From JAVKSL01 sp050744085 (lineage in GTDB: Bacteria; Actinomycetota; Acidimicrobiia; Acidimicrobiales; JAJPHD01): DNA of 64,000 nt. The notes beneath the pieces were generated by a model. It was not told where the DNA came from. It saw only the letters and a program-made list of their open reading frames with translations, and ran no database searches. The position numbers and the translations under genes were made by a program. Below, piece after piece: positions 23,923 to 32,986 of this stretch; positions within the stretch are counted from its first letter, which is position 1; each line of letters starts with the position of its first letter. The stretch covers positions 1 through 64,000 of the forward strand of contig JBOGGU010000092.1 in the NCBI GenBank assembly GCA_050744085.1, in the 5' to 3' direction.

Positions 23923-24821
23923 CTGGCGGGTTTGGCGGTGATCGCCCGGAGTGAGCCCTCCAGCTCGGGGTGGGTGAAGGAGTACCCCGTCGACTGCAGC
24001 CTGGTGGGCATGACACGCTGGCTGGCGAGCACCATGTCGGTGACCATCTCCTTGCCGAGGACACCGGACAGGGCGAAGGCCGGCACCGGGAGCGGTGCGG
24101 GGCGGCTCAGGACCTTGGCAAGCACTGACGTGAAATCCAAGTTGGTCACTGGGTTCGGGGCAGTGGCGTTGAGAGGGCCAGACACGGAGGTGTCGTGGAG
24201 GGCGTGAAGGATCGCGCCGACCTCGTCGTCGAGGCTCACCCAGCTCATGTACTGGTTCCCCGAGCCGAGCCGCCCGCCCATGCCCCGCTTGAACAATGGG
24301 AGCGTCTTGGTGAGGATGCCCCCAGGGCCCAGCACCACCCCGGTGCGGAGGTGGACAACCCGGACACCCGCCGTTTTGGCGTCCGCGGTGGCCGCCTCCC
24401 AAGCCACGCAAACCTCGGCCAAGAACCCTGTGCCGGTCGAGCTCGACTCGTCCAGGATCTCGGCTCCCCGGTCTCCGTAGTAGCCGATCGCCGAGCCGCT
24501 GACCAGGACGGACGGGGGTTGGCCCATCGCGGCCAGGGCGCCGCAGAGCAGCCGGGTGCCGTCGATCCGGCTGTCCTGGATCGCGGCCTTCACCTCCTCC
24601 GTCCAGCGTCTCTCACCAATCCCCGCCCCCGCCAGGTGCACGACCCCCTCGACACCTGCCAGCGCTTCGGAGTCGATCTTCCCGGCACCGATGTCCCAGT
24701 GACACTCGCCCGACCCGGCCGGGTGCCTGACCAGGCGCACGACCTCGTGGCCAGCCGCCTCCAGAGCCGGTACGAGGGCGCTGCCCACGAACCCGCTGGA
24801 CCCACTCACCAGGACCTTCAT
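23919..24821 (-). CDS. TIGR01777-family NAD(P)-binding epimerase/SDR
   Basis: A 300-residue extended short-chain dehydrogenase. The Rossmann motif GSSGFVGSAL is at residues 7-16 and the active-site Tyr-Tyr is in SAIGYYGDRG. The C-terminal DUF1731 region (FALSGVLGKEMV, then SGYSFTHPELEGSLRAI) marks TIGR01777. These proteins are widespread; their substrate is unknown and some are linked to cell division (SulA-like). Start and stop overlap neighbours by four bases each. Confidence 0.88.
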   Translation of the reverse strand: MKVLVSGSSGFVGSALVPALEAAGHEVVRLVRHPAGSGECHWDIGAGKIDSEALAGVEGVVHLAGAGIGERRWTEEVKAAIQDSRIDGTRLLCGALAAMGQPPSVLVSGSAIGYYGDRGAEILDESSSTGTGFLAEVCVAWEAATADAKTAGVRVVHLRTGVVLGPGGILTKTLPLFKRGMGGRLGSGNQYMSWVSLDDEVGAILHALHDTSVSGPLNATAPNPVTNLDFTSVLAKVLSRPAPLPVPAFALSGVLGKEMVTDMVLASQRVMPTRLQSTGYSFTHPELEGSLRAITAKPAS

Positions 24822-26461
24822 CGTCGCGACTCTAGGCGCCGGAACCTGATGACCTCGCCCGGCCTGGCCTGTGCCACCACCGCGATGTCGTGGGTGGCAA
24901 GGACGGCGATAACCGGGTAGCCGCCCGTGGCGGGGTGGTTGGCCAGGAGCACGATCGGCTGGCCGTTGGGGGGCACCTGGATCGCGCCGGGCACCATGGG
25001 CTCGGGGAGCAGCTCGGCGTCGGGGTGGGACCTGGCCAGGGGCGGACCGGTCAGCCTGGCGCCGGTGCGGTCGCACGCGGGGCTGACCTGCCAGTCCGAG
25101 GTGAGCAAGCTCCCCACTGACTCGTCCGTGAACCAGTCGTCCCGGGGCCCCAGCAGGACTCGGGCTTCCTTGAGTCTTGAGGGTGGGCCTCGCAGCGGCC
25201 GCGCCAGATTGCCGGCAATCGCCTCCAGGACCGCTGCCGTGTCGTAGTTGCCGAAGGGGAGCCGGTCGCCGTCTCGCAGAGATGGTGGCCCCAGGCCCGA
25301 CAGCGTGTCCGTGGACCGGCTGCCCAGCACTGGGTCGACGGCGATGCCCCCGGCAACCGCGATGTAGGTGCGCAGTCCGGTCTTGAGTGGCCCCACCGAC
25401 AGCCCCGAACCTGCCGGGACGGGAACAGCAATGCCCATCGGGATCGGCTCCCCGTCCAGCGCAGCGTCCACCAGCCCGCCGGTCAGGGCGATCACGGCGG
25501 GCGCATCGGCCTGCAACTCTGGCCCGAGCAGGGTCGCCTCCAGCCCGGCCGCCTCGGGGGGGTTCCCGACCAGGTCGTTGGCCCGACACAGGCTGGGCAG
25601 GTCCACTGCACCCGCCCCCGGCACCCCCAGGTGGGCGAGCCCCGCCCGGCCCCGATCCTGCACAGTCGTAAGGGGGCCCGCCTTCACCACGAGTAGCGAT
25701 CCCCCGAACTGTGTCAAGTTTGTATGCCTATGGCATACAAACTTGACACGGTTCGGGTCTGGAGGCCCTCCAGCGAGGGTTTCGGGCACGAACTTGACCC
25801 TCCGGCCGGGCACAAATGGACTCGGCGGCGACAGCAGCGGGTCGAACGCCACCAGTCGGGTGGTTCCCAGCAGGCGCCACCCGCCGGGCGTGGCTTGGGG
25901 GTAGACGCCAGTGTGCGTCCCGCCGATCCCCACCGCGCCCGCAGGCACACGAGAGCGTGGCGTATCGCGCCTTGGGAGCACGAGCGTGGGGTCCAGGCCG
26001 GTCAGGTACGCGAAGCCGGGTGAGAAGCCCATGAACCCGACCGTGTAGGTCCCCGCCAGGTGTCGCCGCACCACCTCCTCCACGCTGAGCCCGGTCAGCT
26101 CGGCGACCTCCTCCAGGTCCGGGCTGTCGTAGGTCACCGGAACCTCGAGCACCCCGCCGCCCTCGCCCGCCGCCCCGCCGCCCGCTCCCGCCCCGCCGCC
26201 CGCTCCAGCCCCGCCGCCCGCTCCAGCCCCGCCCCCCGCCGACCCGCCCGTTGCCAACTCTGCGAGCCTCCCAACTCCCAGCGCCGAAACCGACGAGTCG
26301 AACCTCACCAGCACTGTCCGGGCCCCCACCACCACCTCGACCACGCCCGGCATCCCGCTGTCCAGGACCGCCGCACGCAGTCGGTGAGCAGCTCCCTGAC
26401 CTCCCACGTCCACCAGCAGGGCCGCCTCCCCCGCCTGGCGCACGGTCTCGACCCAGGCCAT
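24818..26461 (-). CDS. pxpBC: Fused 5-oxoprolinase subunits B and C (KipI-KipA)
   Basis: A 547-residue fusion. The N-terminal part (about 1-235) is PxpB/KipI: the cyclophilin-like core has GFSPGFAYLTGLD and IGGTHTGVYPQATPGGW. The C-terminal part (about 255-547) is PxpC/KipA: AGPLTTVQDRGRAG, LTGG and the final NHPATGGYPVIAV. With PxpA it hydrolyses 5-oxoproline to glutamate using ATP. The junction residues (about 236-252) are encoded by a long palindrome, so the fusion linker is a palindromic element. An earlier insert of Gly-Gly-Gly-Ala-Gly-Ala units (about 72-98) comes from an 18-bp repeat. The start overlaps the pxpA stop (TGATG). Confidence 0.9.
   Translation of the reverse strand: MAWVETVRQAGEAALLVDVGGQGAAHRLRAAVLDSGMPGVVEVVVGARTVLVRFDSSVSALGVGRLAELATGGSAGGGAGAGGGAGAGGGAGAGGGAAGEGGGVLEVPVTYDSPDLEEVAELTGLSVEEVVRRHLAGTYTVGFMGFSPGFAYLTGLDPTLVLPRRDTPRSRVPAGAVGIGGTHTGVYPQATPGGWRLLGTTRLVAFDPLLSPPSPFVPGRRVKFVPETLAGGPPDPNRVKFVCHRHTNLTQFGGSLLVVKAGPLTTVQDRGRAGLAHLGVPGAGAVDLPSLCRANDLVGNPPEAAGLEATLLGPELQADAPAVIALTGGLVDAALDGEPIPMGIAVPVPAGSGLSVGPLKTGLRTYIAVAGGIAVDPVLGSRSTDTLSGLGPPSLRDGDRLPFGNYDTAAVLEAIAGNLARPLRGPPSRLKEARVLLGPRDDWFTDESVGSLLTSDWQVSPACDRTGARLTGPPLARSHPDAELLPEPMVPGAIQVPPNGQPIVLLANHPATGGYPVIAVLATHDIAVVAQARPGEVIRFRRLESRR
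25703..25757. repeat. 55-bp palindrome encoding the linker of pxpBC
   Basis: Arms of 26 bases (25703-25728 and 25732-25757) are inverted copies with one mismatch and a three-base loop. The ends are CCCGAAC and GTTCGGG. On the minus strand it reads through in frame as about 18 codons (NRVKFVCHRHTNLTQF and flanking residues) between the PxpB and PxpC domains. Confidence 0.93.
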
Positions 26462-27225
26462 CAGCCCTCGAAGAAGCTCCGCACGGCCACCCCTCCCCGC
26501 TCCAGCCCCTCCCGCACCGCCCGAGCCAGCGCCGCCGCCCCCGGGGTATCACCGTGCACGCATATCGACTCGGCGCCCACGGCCAGCACGGTCCCGTCCA
26601 CCGCGACCACCTCCCAATGACACGCCAGGCGCAGCGCCCGATCCACCACCTCCGCCTCATCGACCACCACCGCGCCAGGCTCCGACCGGGGCACGAGCCC
26701 ACCGTCGGGAAGGTACGCCCGATCGGCGAAGGCCTCGCCAACCACGCGCAGGCCCACCCCGGCCCCGGCGACTGCCACCGCCGAGCCTGGGGCGCAGAGC
26801 AGCGCCAGGGAGGGGTCGAACCCACAAACGGCGTCCACCAGCGCCTCGGCCGCCTCGGGGTCGGTGGCCACCCGGCCATAGAGGGCGCCGTGGGCCTTTA
26901 CGTAGCGAACCGTCGTGCCAGCGAGCCGGGCCAACCCCGAGAGGGCGCCCAGCTGGTAGGCGACGTCGCAGCGAAGCTCGGCGGGCGATACGTCCATCGC
27001 CCGGCGCCCGAAGCCCACCAGGTCCGGGTACGACACATGCGCCCCGACCACCACGCCAGCTCGCGCAGCGCACCGCAAGGTCTCCCCGATTGCCGAAGGG
27101 TCTCCGGCATGAAACCCGCACGCCACGTTGGCGCTGCTCACGACACCCATGATGGTCTGGTCGTCACCCAGTCGCCATACGCCGAAACCCTCGCCAAGGT
27201 CGGCGTTCAGGTCAACCGAAGCCAC
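26461..27225 (-). CDS. pxpA: 5-oxoprolinase subunit A (LamB/YcsF family)
   Basis: A 254-residue protein of the LamB/YcsF family, a seven-stranded barrel-like metal site protein. N-terminal DLNADLGEGFG, the CGFHAGDPSAI loop, VGAHVSYPDLVGFGRR and VKAHGALY are diagnostic. It acts with PxpBC to open 5-oxoproline to glutamate, a metabolite-damage repair reaction. The gene begins three bases after the rsfS stop on the same strand and overlaps pxpBC. Confidence 0.95.
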   Translation of the reverse strand: MASVDLNADLGEGFGVWRLGDDQTIMGVVSSANVACGFHAGDPSAIGETLRCAARAGVVVGAHVSYPDLVGFGRRAMDVSPAELRCDVAYQLGALSGLARLAGTTVRYVKAHGALYGRVATDPEAAEALVDAVCGFDPSLALLCAPGSAVAVAGAGVGLRVVGEAFADRAYLPDGGLVPRSEPGAVVVDEAEVVDRALRLACHWEVVAVDGTVLAVGAESICVHGDTPGAAALARAVREGLERGGVAVRSFFEG

Positions 27226-27228
27226 GGC

Positions 27229-27660
27229 TTACCCGAGAGCAGTGGAATCTGAACCGTGCCCACCAGCCCCCGTGCCCACTCCCGCCGTGCCCACCCCCGC
27301 CAAGCGCTCGTCCTCCCACGCCACGCTCGGCGCGTCGGCCCACAGCCGCTCGAGGTTGTAATAGGCCCGCGCCTCCTCCAAGAAGACGTGGACCACGAAG
27401 TCCCCGTAATCCAACAGCACCCACCGTGCGTCACGCAGGCCCTCCACTCGCAGTGGCCCGACCTCGCCGGCTGCGCGCACGGCCGCCTCCACCTCCTCGG
27501 TGATCGTGCGCACCTGGCGGGGGTTGGCGCCACTCGTGATCACGAAGGTGTCCACTATCGCCAGGATCGGTCCCACTTCCAGCACAAGGGTGTCGGCTCC
27601 CTTCTTGGCGTCGGCGGCCCTGGCGGCCACCACCGCCAGGGGCACGGGCTCCCGGGTCAC
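27229..27660 (-). CDS. rsfS: Ribosomal silencing factor RsfS
   Basis: A 143-residue RsfS/Iojap protein. It binds uL14 on the 50S subunit and blocks joining with 30S in starvation. Core motifs: DTFVITSGANPRQVRTI and GLRDARWVLLDYGDFVVHVFLEEARAYYNLERLW. After about residue 118 there is a low-complexity tail of Gly-Val-Gly-Thr-like repeats. It lies 43 bases after nadD, the usual bacterial order. Confidence 0.95.
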   Translation of the reverse strand: MTREPVPLAVVAARAADAKKGADTLVLEVGPILAIVDTFVITSGANPRQVRTITEEVEAAVRAAGEVGPLRVEGLRDARWVLLDYGDFVVHVFLEEARAYYNLERLWADAPSVAWEDERLAGVGTAGVGTGAGGHGSDSTALG

Positions 27661-27703
27661 TAAGACCGGTCGGCTCCCTCGGGAGACCTTGGCGGTGTGG
27701 GGC

Positions 27704-28294
27704 TCATCTGGGACCAGCGTACAGCCCCCGCTCGCGAATGCAACGGATTACCGGTGCCGGGACCAGGAAGTCCAACGGCCGGCCCTCGGCTGCCCTGGCG
27801 CGCAGGTCGGTGCTGGAGATCTCCAGGGCCGGGACCTCGACCACCAAGACGTCGTCCCAGCCGGGCGGCGGTACCGGGGGAGGGGCGCCTGGGCGATTCA
27901 CGACGACGAGCGTGGCCAGCTCGGAAACCTCGCCGACCCGCTCCCAGGTCGGCATGCCCTCGGCTGCATCGGCGCCGACGATGAGGTACAGCTCCGTCCC
28001 CGGGTGTTGCATGTCGAGGACCGCCAAGGTGTCCGCAGTGTAGGAGGGGCCGCCCCGCTCGAGCTCCAGCGTGCTGACAGCCAGGCCCTCGACGCCCTCC
28101 ACGGCAGCTCGGACCATGGCCAGGCGGTCGGCCGCAGGGGTGACGTGTCGGGTGTCGGTCTTCTGCCAGGGCTGGTTCGCGATCATGAGCAGGACCTGGT
28201 CCAGGCTCGCGGCGTGGCGAGCGTTCACGGCCGCGGCCAGGTGTCCGTTGTGGATCGGGTCGAAGGTCCCCCCGAACACGCCAAGACGGAACAC
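27704..28294 (-). CDS. nadD: Nicotinate-nucleotide adenylyltransferase
   Basis: A 196-residue enzyme that joins nicotinate mononucleotide and ATP to form deamido-NAD. The nucleotidyltransferase motif GGTFDPIHNGH is at residues 8-18, and the second signature, ISSTDLRARAAEG, is near the C-terminus. It sits between a VOC gene and rsfS. In most Actinobacteria nadD follows proA directly; here three genes (moxR, VWA, VOC) intervene. Confidence 0.95.
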   Translation of the reverse strand: MFRLGVFGGTFDPIHNGHLAAAVNARHAASLDQVLLMIANQPWQKTDTRHVTPAADRLAMVRAAVEGVEGLAVSTLELERGGPSYTADTLAVLDMQHPGTELYLIVGADAAEGMPTWERVGEVSELATLVVVNRPGAPPPVPPPGWDDVLVVEVPALEISSTDLRARAAEGRPLDFLVPAPVIRCIRERGLYAGPR

Positions 28295-28314
28295 CGCTAC
28301 GGCGCCCGGCGGGG

Positions 28315-29100
28315 TCAGGCGGTGGCGGTCCGGTCGGGCCGGGCCTCTCCGGTGCTCTGGATCACCGCGAACACAGCCTTGCTGGCGTCGGCGAACACTG
28401 CCATCCGTCCATAGGGGCAGTCCCGGACCGGGCTGAGGACCCTGCCTCCATTGACCTCCACAGCGGCCGCCGAGTCGGCGGCGTCAGCGACTTCGAAATA
28501 GGCAAGCCAGTACGGGGGATGACCCGGGGGGACCGCGCCGCTGATGCCGCCGAGCGGGGCCCCGTCGCCGAGGCTGAACATCGAGTACCCTGTCCCTGCC
28601 CCTGCCTCGCCCAGCAACTCGTGGCCCCACCCGAACACGGCGCCGTAGAAGGCGCGGGCTGCGTCGGGATCGGCCACCGTCGCCTCCTCCCACAGCAAAC
28701 CGCCCGGCTCGTGGACCACAGCCGAACCGATGTGGGTGCCCGCCTGCCACACGCCGAACGCAGCACCCGCCGGGTCGGTTGCGATCAGCATCCGCCCCAG
28801 GTCGGCGGCATCGCCGGGCCCAACCACGACCTTGCCGCCGTTCTCGGTGATGGCCGCCCCCGTGGCGACCACGTCGTCGCTGGCGATGTAGACGGTCCAG
28901 GCTGGGCGGGCCCCCTCGGGCGCAGGCCTGATCCCCGCTGCCACCCTGCCCCCAACGGAGCAGGCCACGAAGCCGCTCGCGTCAGCCGTCTCCCACCCGA
29001 GCGCCGCGCCGTAGAGGGCCTTGGCGCCCTCCACATCGGAGGTGGCCAGGTCGACCCAGCAGGGCACCCCGGCCGGCCAGGCGACGCTGCGTGTGCTCAT
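28315..29100 (-). CDS. Two-domain VOC (glyoxalase/bleomycin-resistance) protein
   Basis: A 261-residue tandem VOC protein. Each half has the pattern aromatic-x-Asp-Leu, then a beta-alpha-beta-beta-beta unit ending near AAFGVWQAG (domain 1) or KAVFAVIQS (domain 2). Such proteins include hydroxylases, resistance proteins and glyoxalases; the metal-ligand set is not complete enough to assign a reaction. It lies between the VWA gene and nadD. Confidence 0.85.
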   Translation of the reverse strand: MSTRSVAWPAGVPCWVDLATSDVEGAKALYGAALGWETADASGFVACSVGGRVAAGIRPAPEGARPAWTVYIASDDVVATGAAITENGGKVVVGPGDAADLGRMLIATDPAGAAFGVWQAGTHIGSAVVHEPGGLLWEEATVADPDAARAFYGAVFGWGHELLGEAGAGTGYSMFSLGDGAPLGGISGAVPPGHPPYWLAYFEVADAADSAAAVEVNGGRVLSPVRDCPYGRMAVFADASKAVFAVIQSTGEARPDRTATA

Positions 29101-29125
29101 CGCGCCAGGCTATCCCCTTGGGGAG

Positions 29126-30568
29126 CTATGCGAGCTGCTCCACGAAATGCTCCAGCTGGCGCAAGTTGCGGCATTCGTAAGCCCCGTCGCAGTGCTGGGC
29201 GTACTCGCTGGCAATCGAGTCCCCGGTGTCCCAGTACGAGCGGGGCTCGGGGTTCAGCCACCAGAGATGTCGGGCTTGGCGGCGCAGCTCGGCCAGCACC
29301 CAGGCGGAGGAAGAGTGGTAGTTGTTGCGCGCGTCACCGAGGATCAACACGGCGGTCCGGGCGCTCACCTCGGCGCCCCAGCTATCCCAGAAGACCTCGA
29401 AAGCGTGACCATAGTTCGAGTGGCCGTCCACCCAGACCACATCAGCATTGGCATTGACCGAGGCCAGGGCCTCTCCCAGGTCGTCGGCCCCCTCGAACAA
29501 GGGGGTCACCTCGTCGATCCCGTCGACGAACACGAAGCTGCGTACCCGGGCGAACTGGGACGATATGGCGTAGACCAGCTGCAGGGTGAAGCGGGCGAAC
29601 GCAGCGACAGAGCCCGAGATGTCGGCGACCACCATGATCTCCGGCTTGGAGGGCGTGGGGCGGCGGAAGCGCGGCTCGGCCGGGACCCCGCCGTAGGAGA
29701 GCGAATGCCGCACGGTGGCCCGGAAGTCCAGTGGCCCCCGCCTGCCGTGCCGCCGCCGCCGAGCCAGGCGTGCGGCCAGCTTGCGGGTGAGGGGGTAGAT
29801 GGCCCGGCGCAGTGCGGCGAGCTCCTCGCGGCTTGCGTGCATGAAGTCCACGTCCTCGGGCAGCGGCCTGCGCAATGTCCGGGCCACGGCCGCAGCGCCC
29901 CGATCGCTTACCAAGCGCCGGCGGATCGCCGCTTCGACCTCCCTCCGGAGCCCCTCCAGGCGGGAGCGGTGCTCGTCCGTCGCCAAGCGTTCCTCCAGCG
30001 GCGTAAGCTCACGGCCCGCCTGGTCCCTGGCGGCGGCCATCATCCGCTCCGCCAGGCCGTCCATGTCCAGCTGGCGCAAAGTCCGGAACAGGTAGTAGGT
30101 GCCCCCCACGGGCCGGCCAGCCTCCATCCCGGCGAACAAGGTGACCGCGGCTCGGGCGAGCGAGCTCACCAGGGCCTTGTCGCCGGCAACCAGCGCCCTG
30201 TAGAGCATGGCGGACAGCTCCTCGGCCGAGATCGTGTCCGAGCTCCCCCCACCGGCGGAGGGCCGGCCCTCGTCGTCCGCCGCCCCGACCCCGTCCGCCG
30301 CCCCGACCCCTTCGTCGACTCCGGCGAGCGCCGGGCCGATGGCGAACTCGGGCCCCCTCAGGGCGAAGTAGGTCTCGAAGACCACGGCGAAGGGCTCCCA
30401 GTAGGCGTGGCTCTTCACCAGCGTGGCACCGAGCACCGCCTTGAACAGGGCCCGGTCCTCGATGGGGATCTGGCTCACCGCCTCTGCGGCGTCGATCGCC
30501 TCGGTCAACGACACCGGCAGCCCAGCCTCGCGCAGCGCAGCGACAAACCCGCTCAGCACGTCCAGCAT
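29126..30568 (-). CDS. VWA-containing CoxE-like protein
   Basis: A 480-residue protein. The N-terminal half is helical with a low-complexity acidic insert (about 84-112, Gly-Val-Gly-Ala-Ala-Asp repeated). The C-terminal von Willebrand A domain has the MIDAS motif Asp316-x-Ser-x-Ser (VVADISGSVAAF). CoxE-like proteins work with MoxR AAA+ ATPases, here the next gene upstream, to assemble or activate metalloenzymes. The target enzyme is not in the window. The palindrome at 30592-30642 separates it from moxR. Confidence 0.87.
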   Translation of the reverse strand: MLDVLSGFVAALREAGLPVSLTEAIDAAEAVSQIPIEDRALFKAVLGATLVKSHAYWEPFAVVFETYFALRGPEFAIGPALAGVDEGVGAADGVGAADDEGRPSAGGGSSDTISAEELSAMLYRALVAGDKALVSSLARAAVTLFAGMEAGRPVGGTYYLFRTLRQLDMDGLAERMMAAARDQAGRELTPLEERLATDEHRSRLEGLRREVEAAIRRRLVSDRGAAAVARTLRRPLPEDVDFMHASREELAALRRAIYPLTRKLAARLARRRRHGRRGPLDFRATVRHSLSYGGVPAEPRFRRPTPSKPEIMVVADISGSVAAFARFTLQLVYAISSQFARVRSFVFVDGIDEVTPLFEGADDLGEALASVNANADVVWVDGHSNYGHAFEVFWDSWGAEVSARTAVLILGDARNNYHSSSAWVLAELRRQARHLWWLNPEPRSYWDTGDSIASEYAQHCDGAYECRNLRQLEHFVEQLA

Positions 30569-30591
30569 CAGCCGAATCCCGGGATCTGACC

Positions 30592-30642
30592 CGAACTTTG
30601 GTAGATAAGGGCCGCTGGAAGGCCCTCATCTACCAAAGTTCG
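30592..30642. repeat. 51-bp GAAC/GTTC-ended palindrome between moxR and VWA genes
   Basis: Arms of 22 bases (30592-30613 and 30621-30642) match with one mismatch around a seven-base loop. The ends are CGAACTTTGG and CCAAAGTTCG. It begins 24 bases upstream of the VWA start and lies 36 bases after the moxR stop, so it could fold in the shared mRNA and change the ratio of the two products. Confidence 0.93.
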
Positions 30643-30678
30643 ACCGCCGGCGGCACTCCGGGCGCAGTGCAGGGATGA

Positions 30679-31638
30679 TCACGGGAGCGCCAGCTCCTTG
30701 GTGGCCCGGGTGATGTCGGCCCGGTACTTGAGCAAGATGTGCAGGCTGGCCCGGACCACCTCGGCGTCTATCGAGGACGTGTCGAGGAGCACCAGGGTGC
30801 GCGCCCAGTCGATGGTCTCGGAGATCGACGGGTGCTTGTGCAGCTCCAGGGCGCGCAGTGAGCGCACGACCCTGGCTACTTGCTCGGCCAGCTCCCCCGA
30901 GATGCCGGGCACCCGGGACTCCACGATGCGGCGCTCGCGCTCGGTGTCGGGGTAGTCGATGTGCAGGTAGAGGCAGCGCCGCTTGAGCGCCTCGGACAGC
31001 TCGCGGGTGTTGTTGGAGGTCAGGAACACCAGCGGGACCTGAGTGGCGACGACGGTTCCCAGCTCGGGGATCGACACCTGGTAGTCCGAAAGGACCTCCA
31101 GCAACAGCGCCTCGGTCTCCACCTCCACCCGGTCCACCTCGTCGACGAGCAGCACCACGGGTTCGGTCGCCCTGATCGCCTCCAGCAGCGGCCGGGCGAG
31201 CAGGAACTCCTCGGAGAAGATGTCCTCCTCGATGTCCTCCCACGCCGCGCCTCCGTCGTCCGAGGCGATCCGGCTGGACTGGATTCGCAGGAGCTGGCGC
31301 TTGTAGTTCCACTCATAGAGCGCCTTGGCCTCGTCTAGGCCCTCGTAGCACTGGAGCCGGATCAGCCGCGCTCCGCTCATCGACGCCACCGCCTTGGCCA
31401 GCTCGGTCTTGCCCGTGCCGGCGGGCCCCTCGACCAGCACCGGCTTGCCGAGGCGCTGGCCCAGCCAGACAACCCCGGCCGTGGCCGCGTCAGCAAAGTA
31501 CCCCACGCGCCCCAGCCCCTCGCCCACTGACCGAGCATCTGAGAAATTGAGCCCGTGCTGCCCCGCCGCCGTGCCCACTCCAGCGAGCTTGGTTTCGGGG
31601 GGGACCCGGGGGGCAGAGTCCCCCGAGGGTGTGCCCAC
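30679..31638 (-). CDS. MoxR-family AAA+ ATPase
   Basis: About 319 residues from GTG 31638. The start is uncertain; conserved sequence begins at about NFSDARSVGEGLGRVGYFAD. Walker A is GPAGTGKTEL, Walker B is VVLLVDEVDRV, and sensor 1 is LVFLTSNNTRELSEALKRRC. MoxR ATPases act as chaperones with VWA proteins. The gene overlaps no neighbour; it starts 32 bases after the proA stop. The first 30 residues are low-complexity and may be untranslated if a later start is used. Confidence 0.9.
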   Translation of the reverse strand: MGTPSGDSAPRVPPETKLAGVGTAAGQHGLNFSDARSVGEGLGRVGYFADAATAGVVWLGQRLGKPVLVEGPAGTGKTELAKAVASMSGARLIRLQCYEGLDEAKALYEWNYKRQLLRIQSSRIASDDGGAAWEDIEEDIFSEEFLLARPLLEAIRATEPVVLLVDEVDRVEVETEALLLEVLSDYQVSIPELGTVVATQVPLVFLTSNNTRELSEALKRRCLYLHIDYPDTERERRIVESRVPGISGELAEQVARVVRSLRALELHKHPSISETIDWARTLVLLDTSSIDAEVVRASLHILLKYRADITRATKELALP

Positions 31639-31670
31639 TCCCGACCCGTCCGCCCCCGCCGGGCCGGCCC

Positions 31671-32930
31671 TCAAGCCCGCACCTGGCCGTCGCCCCTGAT
31701 CACGTACTTCAAGGTCGTCAGCTCGCGCAAGCCCATCGGCCCGCGTGCGTGGAGTCGCTGGGTGCTGATGCCGATCTCGGCCCCCAGCCCCAACTCCTCC
31801 CCGTCCACGAGTCTGGTGGAGGCGTTGACCAGCACCGCGGCGGCGTCCACCTCGGTGCACCAGCGCTGCGCTGCCGCGTAGTCGTTGGTCACGATGGCCT
31901 CGGAGTGCCCGGTCCCGTAGCGAGCGACATGGTCGATCGCGTCGCCGATGCTGTCCACGACCCGGACCGCGAGCTTGAGGCTCAGGTACTCGTTGGCCCA
32001 GTCGTCCTCGGTCGCAGGGGTCGCGCCAGCCAGGGCCGAACAGACCGAATCGTCGCCCACCAGCTCCACCCCGGCAAGGACGTCCGGCAGGCGGGCAAGG
32101 AAGTCCCCAGCCACCTCCCGGTGCACCAGCAGGGTCTCCGCCGCGTTGCACACGCTGGGGCGCTGGCACTTGGCGTTGGCCAGGATGGCCTCCGCCATGT
32201 CGAGGTCCGCGGCCGCGTCCACGTACACATGGCAGTTCCCGTCCCCGTCGATGACGTAAGGCACCCGCGCGGAGTCGACGACGGTGGCCACCAGGGAGCG
32301 CCCGCCGCGGGGTATCAGGCAGTCGATCAGCCCCCTGAGCTGCATGAAGGCCACAGCACCCTCCCGGCTGGTGTCCTCCACCAGGATCACCGAGTCGGCG
32401 GGGAGGCCCGCCTTGGCAACAGCCTCCCGCAGCAGCCCGGCGATGGCCCGGTTGGAGGAGATGGCGGCCGAGGAGCCCCGCAGGAAGGCCGCGTTCCCAG
32501 ACTTGAGGCACAGCCCAGCCGCGTCGCTGGTGACGTTGGGACGATTCTCGTAGATGACCCCGACCACGCCCAGGGGCACGCGCACCCGGCAGACCCGCAG
32601 CCCGTTGGGCCGCACCCAGCCGTCCACCACATACCCCACCGGGTCGCCCAGCGCTGCAACCTGGCGCAGCCCGTCGGCCATCCCCCCGATGCGGGCCGGG
32701 CTGAGGCGGAGCCGGTCGAGCGCCGTATCCGTGGCCCCCCCGGCCTGCGCCCTGTCCAGGTCCCTGGCATTGGCGGCCAGCACCTCGCCTGCCCGCGTCT
32801 CCAGCAGGTCCGCCGCGCCCAGCAGCGCCGAGTCCCGCGCGGCCGTCGAGGAGGTGGCAAGCACCCGGGAGGCAGCCTGCGCCCGGCGCCCAAGCCCGGC
32901 GAGAGCCTCGACAAGGGCGTTGTCAGCCAT
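31671..32930 (-). CDS. proA: Glutamate-5-semialdehyde dehydrogenase
   Basis: A 419-residue NADPH-dependent enzyme that reduces gamma-glutamyl phosphate in proline synthesis. It shows GVVGVIYENRPNVT, the catalytic cysteine in QRPSVCNAAET, and the C-terminal GLGAEIGISTQRLHARGPMGL. ATG 32930 is the first gene of the long minus-strand operon. No proB is in the window. Confidence 0.96.
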   Translation of the reverse strand: MADNALVEALAGLGRRAQAASRVLATSSTAARDSALLGAADLLETRAGEVLAANARDLDRAQAGGATDTALDRLRLSPARIGGMADGLRQVAALGDPVGYVVDGWVRPNGLRVCRVRVPLGVVGVIYENRPNVTSDAAGLCLKSGNAAFLRGSSAAISSNRAIAGLLREAVAKAGLPADSVILVEDTSREGAVAFMQLRGLIDCLIPRGGRSLVATVVDSARVPYVIDGDGNCHVYVDAAADLDMAEAILANAKCQRPSVCNAAETLLVHREVAGDFLARLPDVLAGVELVGDDSVCSALAGATPATEDDWANEYLSLKLAVRVVDSIGDAIDHVARYGTGHSEAIVTNDYAAAQRWCTEVDAAAVLVNASTRLVDGEELGLGAEIGISTQRLHARGPMGLRELTTLKYVIRGDGQVRA

Positions 32931-32986
32931 GGGCGCATCCTACCCGCGGCCCCGACGGACCACGGCGAATATCGAGTTGCCTCCGG

